Source: Asterella californica (lineage: Eukaryota; Streptophyta; Marchantiopsida; Marchantiales; Aytoniaceae). From it: DNA of 64,000 nucleotides. The notes under the pieces are model-generated. The model ran no database searches and was not told the DNA's origin. It worked only from the letters and a program-made list of their open reading frames with translations. The stretch spans positions 17,531,001-17,595,000 of the forward strand of contig JAYKYS010000008.1 of the NCBI GenBank assembly GCA_036924285.1. Direction: 5' to 3'. Below, in pieces: positions 48,048-59,761 of this stretch. Within the stretch, counting starts at the first letter, position 1, and each line of letters opens with the position of its first letter. A program made the position numbers and the translations under genes.

Positions 48048-49439
48048 TTTTATATTTTATCGCTAGCAAAGAAAAGCAAGAAAGATGTAGATATAGACCT
48101 CAACTTGGATATTTTACAACTTTATATTTGTGCCAACTAGTCTCAAATGATAGATAATTCAAATTCAAACTGGTGAAGTCTCAAGAGCAAACAAGCGTAT
48201 AAAAAGTTCACAAATTTATCTAGAAAACTGGCAAGTTTCTCTGGCTGCATGATAACTCGTTTCAGTTTTCCATCTAGAGTCCATCTGGAATTGTTGTAAT
48301 AGAAAAGAATTATCTACCGGGAACTTGAACTAGGCTTAGCTTGCTGACAGCATGTTTTTCTGGTCCAACGGAGGCGAGCGTTCGAATCTCGACACCTCGG
48401 GAAATTAATATCCTATAGAAATCCAGATATTAGAATTCCAATAGGTGGAATATACTAAGAGTTAACTAAGATTAATTTATTATCTAACTTTTCTTGAAAG
48501 GATCAGATTAAGATTTAGTGTAAATTTTCAACATATTATCACATTTACAATTGCAACATCCCGTGAGTCCGTGTTTAGTTTATGGGTGATGTTTAGATCG
48601 GTTAGTAATACCAGAATTAGTTACCATTTAATAATTATCAATTTAACGTTGAGTTTATATCTTTCCTGATAAAAATGGAAGAGAACAAAAGTTCTCCGAA
48701 GGCTATTTGGGATGCTTATTCATCCATCTCCCCCACGTGTGCAGCTGTTTGCTCAGGATGAGGATCACGAAAAGACCCATAAGGTTTGTCTGAAACCTGT
48801 TGAAGTTCTTTTCTTTGTTATTTAAGCTGTCGAGCTTTCTTCTTGGTATCTAAAGACGGGTAGTAGGCTTCGGACAAGGAGAGCTTTTCTTTTTCACTTT
48901 TATATTCTTCTGGCACAAGCAGAACACGCGCCCCTTTCTTGCTCATCCGTACACTGCGGACAAGCGAGTCTTGATATGCACAAGCATCACCCACACGTGT
49001 CACTGGCTAACTTCTTCCCCGGCGGTAAGCTCACCGAATCCGTTGTACTCTTGTTCTTATTACCGTACCACGTAGGGTGAAGATGACCATGAGCGGACAA
49101 CGGAAGTCAGTACTTTTGACTCCAGTTCCCACAAGGGTGAGGTTCTTTCCATGGAGTATATTTACCCACCCCACGGACAAGTCGCTTAAAATAAGAAGAT
49201 AGCATAACAGTGACAATCCCACCGTGACATACAAGGCGAAGATAACTAGACACAAGACCGAGAAAGAAAAACTCGAAATACTAGTTATGTCTAGTTAATT
49301 CATATCCTCTTCAAGTAAAGAGATTAATGTACCATTTCTCCTAACAGACGAAGAAAACGTCTCCATCTTTTTCTATAAAGCCTCCGTTAATGTCCTGCAA
49401 TGCTATACTGTTCTGCTGTTGCATATAAGCGACATATCA
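48048..49439. other. Gene-free stretch with a tRNA-like segment
   Basis: No supported gene. It includes a tRNA-like segment (48334-48403, listed separately), one degenerate stem-loop near 48476-48505 and unassigned minus-strand frames (48818-49003, 49031-49255) with no recognisable domain. Confidence 0.35.
48334..48403 (+). repeat. tRNA-like segment, possible SINE head
   Basis: TTAGCTTGCTGACAGC resembles a pol III A box. GCGTTCGAATCTCG, about 40 bp further, matches the B box/T arm (GTTCGAATC) with a short CGAG/CTCG stem. No proper acceptor stem closes it, so a functional tRNA gene is unlikely and a tRNA-derived SINE is the better guess. Confidence 0.35.
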
Positions 49440-49781
49440 TCATAAAGGTAAGATAGTCTCCTTGGAGTTCTTCATCTGGATGCTTGCTAACAAACTCAAC
49501 ATGTCAGTAATCTTCGGATGAAGACATATGAAGATTTCAATTGCAAGGAGAGAGAAATTCACAGAAGCATCCTTATCTGAGTAGTCTCGGTTCTTCCGCT
49601 CAATCATCAAAGAAGCTGTATGTTCTGAAGTAAGTGTCGTCTGACGAACATAAGAGTCAGTCATCAGATCCACATTAACCACATCCGTTACATACGCCAC
49701 CTCCTCATGGCTGAAATATAAATCTATTCGTTGTTGAGAAAGATCCATGGAGAAAGAGTCTAGTCGCACCATCTTTGACAT
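49440..49781 (-). pseudogene. Unassigned ORF fragment of 113 residues
   Basis: A true ATG at 49781 opens a frame that looks more protein-like than its neighbours. The part NFSLLAIEIFICLHPKITD resembles a conserved block (F-PLAIE-FGCLHP--D-FL) that I associate with plant reverse-transcriptase-derived or unnamed repetitive proteins. The upstream DNA is not in frame with anything recognisable, so it is either a short remnant or a last exon. The family is not certain and no function is proposed. Confidence 0.3.
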
Positions 49782-52465
49782 TACATTTCTACGTACATCA
49801 TCTCACTATTGCGAGAGTTTGTTCTGCATATAGGAGACGAGTGTTCCCACCTACAAGTAGCTCTACGTCAGTGTAGAGATGATTTATCTACTCCGACTCA
49901 GTCTCTCTTATCTCTTTTTTATACAATTGCTAGAGATGGGATGCCTTCACTCAGAGAAGTCTCAGTCATAGCTTTTATTCGCATCTTGTCATTGCTCGTC
50001 TCAAGTCAGATTGACTTTCAGATCACATTATATCTCATCTTCATTCTTGCACGAGTCCGAGTGCGGATGCTTGACTTTCTGTCAAGTCTTCTTCTCTTCG
50101 ACTATGCGTCGCACCTTCATAATAGCGACGCATCTTCAATTAGGTCTCTCTCAACCTCTGATTGCAGGTATCTCGAGGTGTAATTGTGATCAAGTTATTT
50201 CTGTTACAAGAGGGCATCTTTTCTGATGTACACATGGAGGTGAAATCATTACTGAGCATGTCATCATTAGAGACACTGTAATTTCTCTCATGAGAGAGAC
50301 GTACTTTCATGTGAAAAAAAGAAGTTAAAGGTCTCCCCTAACCTCTTTTCTCACCACCTGAAAATAATAGACGTAACCTGAAAGGGATGCAACCTGAAAA
50401 TACACATGTAAAAGAAAAGTCTTGTATCATCAGATGGATGATTAAATCAAGATCTCTGAATTATAACTCAATCTTTTACAAGTGAAAATGGGAGGTGAAC
50501 CAGTCTTCTAGAATATATCTCACCCACCATGTTGATAACTCTCTAGGCATAAATATGTACCACCAACTATATAATCGATATACTTCAATCATAATATTAA
50601 AAAATATTTACATATAAGTATCCTTCCATCATCCAAGACATACTTATCGTGTCACTTTCCAGAATTTCAACCCACTAGTCTCAAAATAAAAGAAATAAAT
50701 AATAAAAGTAAAAACAAATGTCAAAGTAAAAGATGATTACCGTTACGATTGACTGGAATAATAATATTTTGACAGCTTGCATGCTTACTTATCTAATCTA
50801 CAATCTTCTAGGATATCATCCCAAGATATATAGCAAGCACTCATCTGTCCAATGAGCACCTATTTGCTTTGTATTATCTTTTCTGTTACACATAAGATCC
50901 AAACTTATCCCTTCTCTTTCTCTTTAGGCATATCCGTAAAGGATAGCCTCTATAGAGTTCTTCTTCTTTATGATAGATAATAATAAGAAAATGGCCTCAA
51001 TAGAGTTATACTTTTCAGCTAGAATATGTAAACTATGGAGCTAAAGTTAAGAAAGGGTAACGAAATGATCAGAGTCACTACAGTACTCCATTTTGGTTGG
51101 CTACATTTGGTGAGTTAATCAGAAGTGAATGATGATGCTGATGATGACAATACAGTCAAAAAGGACTATCCACTCTTTGGGGACACCAGCAGCAGCTAGC
51201 ACTCATTAGAATGGTATTGATAATTAGATTCATTCATTGATACCCCTTGGAGAAACTGGCTATGAAAATAGCAGAAAATAGAGCATTCTATCTCGTCTTC
51301 TTTGCATGTCTTATCTGATATCATGATCATGAAAAGTGAGAATTCCTCTTCTTACTTGAAGTTTCTTTTCTCTCTCTCTCTTTACTTGATGAGATCAGTG
51401 CTACTCCCTTCAATGACCTACCCCAAAACCAAAACTGATCTTCTCATCGTCGTCCTCCTCCTGGGAAGAAGAAAGAACAGAGTGAGAAAGTGGCAAGTGG
51501 CAAGCAGTTGGGCACGTGAGGGTAGATTTCATGGAATGGAATTGAATTGAGGGAATTGGTCTGTTTGATGGTGTACACTTTTCTTTGCTTTTCTTTCTTT
51601 CTCACGCTTTTGCACTAAAAATTATTGATTTTGTCTAGTGGGAAGTTGTCGTTCTCCTTCCCTTTCTTCTAAGTATGTCTAGCAAAGTACTTCTTTTATG
51701 ATTATTGCTATTGTAGTTATTATTATTGTTATTATTACTAGTTAGTGTTTGTTTTGTACAAAGGAGACAAGTGGAAGATTAGGCACGCCATCGCCATTTC
51801 TCTTGTCGATTATCTCATCATTCTCATCACCACCATCATCATCATATACCACTCGGGGGTTACATACATAGTACTTCCTTCCATCCATTCATCTACCTAC
51901 CCATACAATGTGTACCCGATCTTACTCCCCATGGGCCATGGGCCCAGCCATGGAAGGGAGGGGCGGCCGTTGCAAGTACCGTACACAGTCCCCCCTCCTT
52001 TCCTTTCCTCACCTTTCTTCCTTTTCCCTTGCATTCCTATTAGTTTGACTTGTACCGTTTTCAACCTCTCTCGTCTCTTGCCTTTCCTTCCCCTTGGAAA
52101 GGGTTGTCCTTTTGCCGTTCCTTTCCCTTCCTTTTTTCCCTCCTCTTCTCTTCTCTCCTTCCCTTGCCTTTTCTTTTTCCATTCTCCGCCCGTGCATTTC
52201 TCTCTCGGTCCCTCCACAGCAATCATTCACTCATTCGCTTGTCCTCTTCGGGACTTGTCTCTCTTTTTCATGCACCCTTTCCTTTCTCAGTTGGAGAGAG
52301 GAGAGTTTGAGCTGCATGCTAGGGTTAGGTTTAGCTCCATGACATCATCCACCATAGCCAACGGAAAATCACAATGCAGAAGGTGGCGATGGCATACTGT
52401 CCGTACGATGAATAGAGACAAGAAGTTCGATTTATGACCTTTATAATGTTCAGGGAAAAGAAAAG
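49782..52465. other. Gene-free stretch, pyrimidine-rich at its end
   Basis: No supported gene. From about 51960 to 52230 the plus strand is CT-rich, which opens frames on both strands (51745-52437 plus; 51897-52226 minus) that are low-complexity Ser/Pro/Leu/Phe or Lys/Arg/Glu and not convincing proteins. Such tracts can lie in plant leaders, but no gene follows. Confidence 0.4.
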
Positions 52466-52880
52466 AAACAAGGAGCTCCGCTTTACTGGAAATTGCGGGG
52501 TTATACGTTAGCGATTTACAGAATTTATTTATTTATTTTTTATTTTCCGGTGTTATTACAACCACTCTATCCGTCCGTTTTTTATACTCTTTTACATCCG
52601 TACGTTGCATTATACAACAAAAAATACACTTTTTTTCAATTTTTATAATACATATATACCGTAAACAAGGAGCTCTGCTTGCAATAAAACTACGAGGCTA
52701 TGCATTAACGATTTTCTGATTTTCTGACTTTGTATCTTTTTTTTTTTTTCTGGTTTTCTGGTTTGTTCTTGCTGCTTCTTTTTTTTCTCGGCTTTCATCA
52801 CGATTCTATCCGTCTATTTCGTTACACGGTCAATAAAATTCTCTATCTTCATTTCTAGTTTTCACAATTTACGTATAGCT
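52466..52880 (+). repeat. Two diverged tandem units of about 197 bp
   Basis: AAACAAGGAGCTC starts both units (52466 and 52663), followed in each by TTA-TACG/ATGCATTAACG-like, GATTT and then TCTATCCGTC words in the same order. Similarity is patchy, so the duplication is old. Confidence 0.55.
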
Positions 52881-53029
52881 ATGCTATCACATCGCAAAAA
52901 CAGAGAAAAAAAGAAAAGTTCCATATGAAAAAAAAAAGAGTATGGTACCAGGTCTAAAAACTAAGACGAGAAGAAGATCTTGCAGTAAGATATTAAGGAG
53001 AAAAAACCAAACAGCAAAGGGAGCTAGGC

Positions 53030-53076
53030 CGTCCAATCTAATGGTCGCTCCGTCTAATCTAATGGGAGCTCCGTCT
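53030..53076 (+). repeat. 21-bp tandem repeat
   Basis: Two units begin CGTCCAATCTAATGG (53030) and CGTCTAATCTAATGG (53051), each followed by GCTC or AGCTC, then the start of a third. Read directly. Confidence 0.75.
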
Positions 53077-54570
53077 GTGTACTTCTTGGGAAGGACGACG
53101 GCGAGTTGGCACAGTACTGGAGTCCTTAGTCCTAAGAACGAACGTTCCGAGAGGGTTAAAGAGAGACGGTAGAGTCTTCTCTTCTAGCTTCACTCCAGAT
53201 TGTATCCTTTCTTCATCTCTAGCTAAATGAATGACTCATCCACATTAGAGCAACTCCAACCCTTTCAAATAACAAAACTTACAGGATTCAGATGAAAAGA
53301 AGTAAGTGTAAAATGTCACAATGTGTCAAGGATTGCATAACGTATGTAATTATCTGATTCATTTATTTTCAACGATGTTCAAGACAACATTTCTGGAGAT
53401 ACATCAAGAGATGTCACTTTTGCATATCACTTCTGGAAATGATACGTAAAATCTATAAAAGAAGTCTGGAAGATTGGTTTGAACGAGCTCATGCGCACAA
53501 AGAAGGACTGGAACTGACCATGATCAAACTTGTGTGTCTTAACATAGAAAATAGACATTGAAAAAGAAGAATGTGAGTTTAGAGGATGACGCTGAATGTT
53601 ATGTTAAAGTTGTTAACTTGTCCGCTTTATCCCTTCAAGGGGCATCGGACTGTCCTTTGTGGGTAATCACAGCGTACCCGGACCAGATTGCACATACAGC
53701 GCATACAGCGACTTCTTGCACCTCCAACCGGGAGCAGGCGGGTTTGAACCCCAGACCTTTCGCTTAGAGGTCTGAGACCCAACCAACTCAGTGAGTGATG
53801 CCGATATGTCACGTTCACATATAACACTAATCTAACATGACGAGTAACATCTGATTAGGGTCTGTCTTGAACGGAAAAGTATTAGGGCTCCTCAAACCAA
53901 TGTTATACCCTCTGACTCATCTCAGGATTTTCATGGAGGTGTACAATTAGTATCGGCATGTGCTCCAGTTTATCATCACCTTTGGCTTTACTTTCTTTAA
54001 AACTTCATTTCTTAAAGAAAAAATTTAAGTAATATCTACTATTTTGTAAATTTCACAGAAATGAGTGAAAAATCAAGCAATTTGTCTAGATAATTGAAGA
54101 CGTGACATGAAAAGAATGTCATGATTGCTTGCTGAAGTAGTGTAGTGCAATGTCTGGTCTTATTGTTAAGGATTTTACGCCTTGATTCAACTGACATTTT
54201 GCTCCCTTTTTCCATAAGAGTAATCTAGCGCGTGAATGCTGGACTTGTTAAATATATTACGAATAATCTACATAATTACAGATAAATTTCCGAAAAGTGA
54301 ATTTCAGATTTGACGTTAAATAATGTTTCTTGACCAAGAATCAGACAGAAATCTGAATTACTGTTATATTAGTAAACACTATTTTCAGACATAACATGCA
54401 ATGTAGTAAAGAGTTTACTTTTTTTCAGTTAGTAACTTGAATATCCAATATCATCTGACTCGTCTACTTGGAGATATATTTATGATTCATGATCGATGGA
54501 CACTCTAAGTAAATGCAAACAACTCACCTTTTCGAACTTCGAAACATATATCATAGCGAAACGGTGAATA
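53077..54570. other. Gene-free stretch with a tRNA-like segment
   Basis: Apart from the minus-strand tRNA-like segment near 53735-53802, I see no gene or clear repeat. Confidence 0.35.
53735..53802 (-). repeat. tRNA-like segment, possible SINE head
   Basis: On the minus strand, ACTGAGTTGGTTGGG resembles an A box/D arm. CAGACCT...AGGTCTG forms an anticodon-like stem with an 8-nt loop, and GGGTTCAAACCC matches the B box with a GGG/CCC T stem. The acceptor stem does not close, so a tRNA-derived SINE or tRNA pseudogene is more likely than a functional tRNA. Confidence 0.4.
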
Positions 54571-54665
54571 ATATACATCCAAAGTGCACTTTTGGCCAGT
54601 CGGAGGAAAAAGATAAACTTAGAGAAAAATCAAAAATCGAAATATGTCATCGGACTGGACACTAC
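54571..54665 (+). repeat. Dispersed repeat, copy 2 (pairs with 7636-7730)
   Basis: It shares CCAAAGTGCACTTTTGG, CGGAGGAAAAAGA and CGGACTGGA-like words in order with 7636-7730, in the same orientation. Confidence 0.65.
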
Positions 54666-55618
54666 AGTGGAGTGTCATAGAGATGTTAATGAGAATTATA
54701 TAAGTATTGAAGAGAAAATATTCAATACTTTTAGATTTATTCATTTATTATATGTTAACTGCAAAGTACATACCAGATCTTCCAGAGAAAACCCATAAGG
54801 TTGCAGCACACAACAAGAACCATAAGACCGAGCTGTTGTCCTGCCAGAAAATCGTTTTTTTACTAAGTTCAAATTAATCATCTAATAAAAGAAAAATTTA
54901 ATTCACAATATAAAGTGATGAATTAAACACCTTTACATATTCTACTCGTTAGAAGATGAAAGAGGTGAATATGCAAGGAATTACACCCTTTAAAGAACAG
55001 TGAATAAGATTGAGTACTGTAGTGCTAGAAATATTCACGCACTCTTCGAGGAAAACTATTTCCCAAAATGTTCAAAGTAAAATCTCGCAAGATCAAGAAT
55101 AGATCTGACAAAGTAAAACTTGACTCTATTGTATTGGCAGTTTATGCATTTCCTTTGTTCAAACTAACCCAACAAGTTCACAACTATTCCACCGGTATAT
55201 GGAGCTTCCCTTGCTTATGGAATGTTTGCAAGTTATCCCAACTTTCAAACTTTTTGAATGACAGTAGTTTTATTTCGCAATTCAGCCCCTCTGAATGAGT
55301 GTATGCAATTGTTATAATTGTTGTATGAGATGATTTAGGTAATATCTAAGTAATATAGCAGGTTTTTACCTCGTTTCACTATCTGTTTAGTCATCTATCA
55401 ATCAAGATATACTGTTAATTTTATGCAGTCCAGTCTTAGATCAATTCGTTCTTTTTGATTTTAGTAGAAGTGTTCCTCCATGTAGCAAAAAGATAATTGT
55501 CGGTCTGAATAGATAAAGCTTGTTTATGCTATCATAACTAGTACTAGCCTCTAGTTGAGTTCAAAGGGATCGATATGTGAATATTATATTCAAGACTTAC
55601 AACGAGTGTTATAACAAA
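54666..55618. other. Gene-free stretch
   Basis: No supported gene. A GAGGTGAATATGCA word near 54968-54981 belongs to the dispersed stem-loop family seen at 56436. Confidence 0.4.
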
Positions 55619-55627
55619 GCAGCTGGA

Positions 55628-55999
55628 GGGAGAGATTTACTTGATTGCAACTCTTACACGTTGTCGTACTTGACTACTCTCATCTTAACTTTGCATTACT
55701 TGACTACACTTTTGATTGACAATAGCAAGTTCAGCAGGTTTACCGCTATGTAAAGACATCACACTAAGATAAATAAGAGATCATCTAGACGCGATAATCT
55801 ATTGTACATATATTTTAAATTGAACTTTTCGTGTAGATTCATGACGCGATTATCATACATTTTTCTCTCGCTGATGATGTGGCATTTTGACCTACTGAAT
55901 CTGTTATAGCCAGTCAAGGGTGTGGTCAAGTAACATAAAGCTAAGAGGGGCGGATTCAAGTCCGACAAACGAATTAGAGGTGCGGTCAAGTAAATCTCT
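55628..55999. mobile_element. Mutator-like TIR element, copy C (372 bp)
   Basis: The left end starts GGGAGAGATTTACTTGATTG and the right end, on the minus strand, AGAGATTTACTTGACCGC. ACTTGA recurs at 55639, 55668 and 55698 (29- and 30-bp steps), with CTCTTAGC/ATCTTAAC and GACTGG-type words placed as in copies A and B. Flanks GCAGCTGGA (55619-55627) and GCAGCTTGC (56000-56008) match at 7 of 9 positions and may be a decayed 9-bp target duplication. The interior is non-coding. Confidence 0.75.
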
Positions 56000-56008
56000 G
56001 CAGCTTGC

Positions 56009-57470
56009 GAGATGATAATATTGTACATCTTGATAAAGAAGAAGATGTAAAGTATTTAGTCAATGATACACAGTTGCAACTTTTACAAAGAAATGGACAC
56101 CATTACTTGCCCTCTTCACCAAATCATAGAAAAGGTTAAGGAGGAAGATGAATCTCCTCAATTCTCCTCAAACTCCATATCTTGTGTAAGAAAACAAAAA
56201 ACCCCTTTAGAGAAGAACCAGAACTTCAACCTAAGCATATTGATGAATTGATGTCAAAAATCAAGCATATCACCTCCTCCTCTCGTTAGGGAAGAATAAT
56301 AAGTGCAAGGGGGTCAGACGTGCCTTGGAGGATATAAGTGTGAGTCTGCTCAGCTCAAATAATAAAATAATTAACATATTAATATAGTGTCTAATCTTTC
56401 CGGACGAAAGGGTTAGATAGTAAATTCAATCGCATGTGCATATTCCTTTCTTCCAAACTTTGGAAGAGGTGAATATGCACAAGTGCTCACCTGTAGGTGC
56501 ATATGCCTGTTGCAAGAGAATGTATATATTCATCTTTTCCAAGATGGAAGAGTCCAATATGCTCATTCATTTAAACCTCAAATATGACTACAAGTGCTCT
56601 TGGTGACAACAAAATTAATTTTTTCGAGGTTACTTTCAGAGAAGTGAGAAATTTAACTGTTATGCAGAAAATGCTTTTGATGATTACGTCTTCATCTCAA
56701 CATGGAATGGGTGAAATAAAGAATCAATCTAAAGCTATTCACTAGCTTTACAAACTTCTGGAAACAAACTTTTTAGTATTGATAGAGAAATGTTAAAATG
56801 AAGATTTCATGGTTTCTTGGAACAAAAAAGAATATTTTCTTCAGATTCAAAGAACACTATGAAAGAATTTTTTTGAATTTTTTTGTTTTGAATTTTATAC
56901 TCATACTCGAGGTTTAATGTTTGTTTGATTATACGGTCAAGACTTATACGGGAAGGGCATTTTAGCTCACTAGCTTTATGGATTATGTCAGGAGAATCTG
57001 CAACTGTGTCTTTTGTTAACACTTAACAGTTATTATAAATATTCAATTTTCACATAGATTTATATAGAATTCACATTTAATATTTAAATATTTTCTGATG
57101 ACATATTCTGAAAAGAAATTGTCTAACTCTTCTCACTGTGACCAGCACCAATCCCTATCTTCAAATTCTTTCTTGTATTTCATTGTACTCTTCCTCCCCT
57201 CCTGCCAGAAGCTCATGTTGCATGCATATGAAGGGCTGCTTTAGATGAATTGTACCTGTATGTGAGTGAGTTGACATGAGCGTGAGATGAAAGGTAAAAA
57301 CAAACGAAATGAAACAAGCAAAGCACAAGAGCCGGACTCTCTAGAGAGAACAAAAACTGCTGCAGGTCGATGATGAGGTCGATGAGAGTAAAAAGCCCAA
57401 GAGCGAAGGGATGGAATACAAGGTACGTACTTGAACACACCCTCAAGCTCTTCACATGCAGTGACATTCA
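56009..57470. other. Gene-free stretch with stem-loop repeats
   Basis: No supported gene. It contains a TTAGATAG-type stem-loop (56391-56425) directly followed by the palindrome at 56436-56480, and a related half-site near 56504-56570. AT-rich otherwise. Confidence 0.4.
56436..56480. repeat. 45-bp imperfect palindrome GTGCATATTC...GAATATGCAC
   Basis: Arms 56436-56457 and 56459-56480 pair at 19 of 22 positions around a single base. Related words (TGCATAT, CTCTTCCA, GAGGTGAATATGCA) occur near 32023-32062, 45878-45905, 54935-54981 and 56490-56575. At several of these sites they sit beside a TTAGGTAATAAAT-type stem-loop, which suggests a composite short repeat. Confidence 0.65.
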
Positions 57471-57527
57471 CGATGACGAACGGACAAACTTCTTTCGAAC
57501 GTATTCGAACGACATCGTTCGTCATCG
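57471..57527. repeat. 12-bp perfect inverted repeat with a nested repeat
   Basis: CGATGACGAACG (57471-57482) and CGTTCGTCATCG (57516-57527) pair perfectly across 33 bp. Inside lies TTCGAACGTATTCGAACG, itself nearly self-complementary. Confidence 0.7.
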
Positions 57528-59761
57528 ACCTTTTAGAACGTCGATGGGGCTAGCGTAGCTACCATATCTACCCGTCAAAGTAACGCCACGCTAAAGGCCA
57601 AAGTCCCACCATGAAAGACGAAAGCCACACAAAGTCACTCATTCTTAGGGTTGAAGGAACGGACGCGTTGAATAGGAGCAGCGGAACGAGATGAGCTTGT
57701 TTGTCGAGCTACCAACTCTGAAAGCTGAAAGCTGAAAGCGATTGTCGTAGCATAGCGTAGCGCTAAGCGTCAAGAGGCTTCCCAGAAGCTTTTAAAGTTT
57801 TGGAATGAAGTTGCTCTTCTCGTCTTCATGTTATTTCCAGGTTTCGTTGAAAGTTTCTTAGGAGTAAAACTATCTTTCTGTCTTGCCTTTTACTTCTTTC
57901 CTTTCCTTCTTTCTGTTCGTGATATGCGGTGATAAACCTGAGGCTCGGATCTCCCTGCTGACATCGAGTGATTACCGGCTGTTCTGTTCGGTAGAGACGG
58001 GAAGAAGTTGTTTTCTCGACAAACGAGATGGACAGTTGTTGTTGATATCGGTTCAGTTGGCGGTGCCATTGCAGCCGATCGGAGCTCGTGGATTCTTTCC
58101 AATGCTGCTGGTTCCGTGATTTCCTCCGCAATCGAACCTCATGTTGTGAGTCTCGGGAGCTTCTGAGCACAAACTCCTGCGGTAGGAAGCTGGAAGACTA
58201 TTCATGTCCCCTTCTAGTGCTGGAAGGACTTCTTCATTCCCTGGGATGAAACCCTAATTTCGTTCCAGGGCTCAAGACCTTTCCCCCCGATGTTGGAAGA
58301 AGTGGTCAACTGTTGATCCCACTACTATAGGACGTCCATCCGTTGGTGGATCGTGCTCACTCTCGTATGAATTAGGAGTTGGACGAGTCTTTGGAGCCTT
58401 TTACGGGTTTTAAAAGCTGTTTTGAGTGAGCGACAAGTTCGTTGCCCATCTCTTTATTTGGGATGAGTTACTAGCAATAACATAGAAGAAACTTTTCCCG
58501 CGGAAATTGGTAGTCTGTTGAGGGAACCTCTGAGAGTCGTATTACAATAATCATCTCGATTGCGGTCGTTTCACTTAGCTCATGCTGTATCCCCTGGGGG
58601 TTGCTACTCATGGCGGTGTCTCGACCGGCATAAATGAAAACGGTTTCTGACCGTCTCCGTGAACACTGGTGATCGTAGTACTACATCCCTTTATTTGGAA
58701 TGCAACCTTTACTTCGTTCCAGGGTACCACGCCGTCCACTCTGTGAAACTCTGTTGACCTTTAATGTCACCAGATTCTAGGCATGAATCCCGTATGCTCC
58801 ACTGCAAACCACAGTAGAAACCCTGGGACTCTTGTCCACACCTCGTTCCTGCAGATTCGCTTGGTGAATTTTGAATGTGTACCATCTGGCGTTATTCTCC
58901 GTTTGATCATGGAGATTTCTTGAACACGTAGGACTCCTCAGATCTGTTTACGGACTTACGGAATGCTATATCTGTTGTATTAGATCTTAGTAACAGGATG
59001 TAAAAGAGGTTTTTGTCTATCAAGGTTCGAGTACTTCCTTCAATTCGTTTCTCAATATGATACACTTGAGATTCAGACTCCCGGTAGATCTATGGACACT
59101 CTTAAACGTAATGCCATACGACACCTCTGGTCCCACCGGATTACAGACCCTCTTAGATCCGCATGCAGAAAGATCTTCAGGAGTTGCACAAAGTATAAAC
59201 ACAGTGAATTTCTCTTAGTTGCTACGGACCTGTATGGTCTCGACAACACCTTCCGAGAGCCAATATCTCAGACGGAGACACTGGAAGAATTGGTGCAATT
59301 AAACTCCATTATTCTCTAAACAAATAAAAAGGAATTTCAAGTTTTATATATCTATAACCAAATCCAGCTTAGCGTACATGCTCACACCGGTTTTTACTTC
59401 CAGCACCATGCACCTGTGACATATCTCTAAAAAGTAGATACAACTTATGATCATCTCTGGGTACAATGTAAGTAAACGAGCTCAGCTTTTTGCCAAGCAA
59501 AGTAGGTGAGTTTCCAGTACTCAACTGATTAGCAACCTTACGGTTGTAATCACCTCAACCACGGTTCCATCAAAAATGTCTATGCCCGTCATGTACAACA
59601 CAAGCGCTCTCTTTGTATCGAGGCCAGTAGGAGCCTCACTTCTCCTCATTTCATTTTCACTCCTGCACTATCTCCTACTACCTCACTTCCTGCTCGGGGT
59701 TCTAGTTTCACCTCACTGAGGTGAAAGACTAACAGCTGCAGCGAGAAACACTGCAAATCAT
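57528..59761. other. Unassigned stretch downstream of the FolD gene
   Basis: GC content rises, but no frame shows a recognisable domain. CCCTGGGATGAAACCC near 58237 followed by TTCGTTCCAGGG forms a short hairpin, and a diverged partner lies near 58697-58724. A non-coding transcript or exons of an unrecognised gene cannot be excluded. Confidence 0.35.

Noticed and set aside
51745..52437. 230-residue plus-strand open frame
   Set aside because: Its long middle part is a CT-rich tract giving Phe/Ser/Pro/Leu. The minus strand is also open, and there is no domain or convincing start context.
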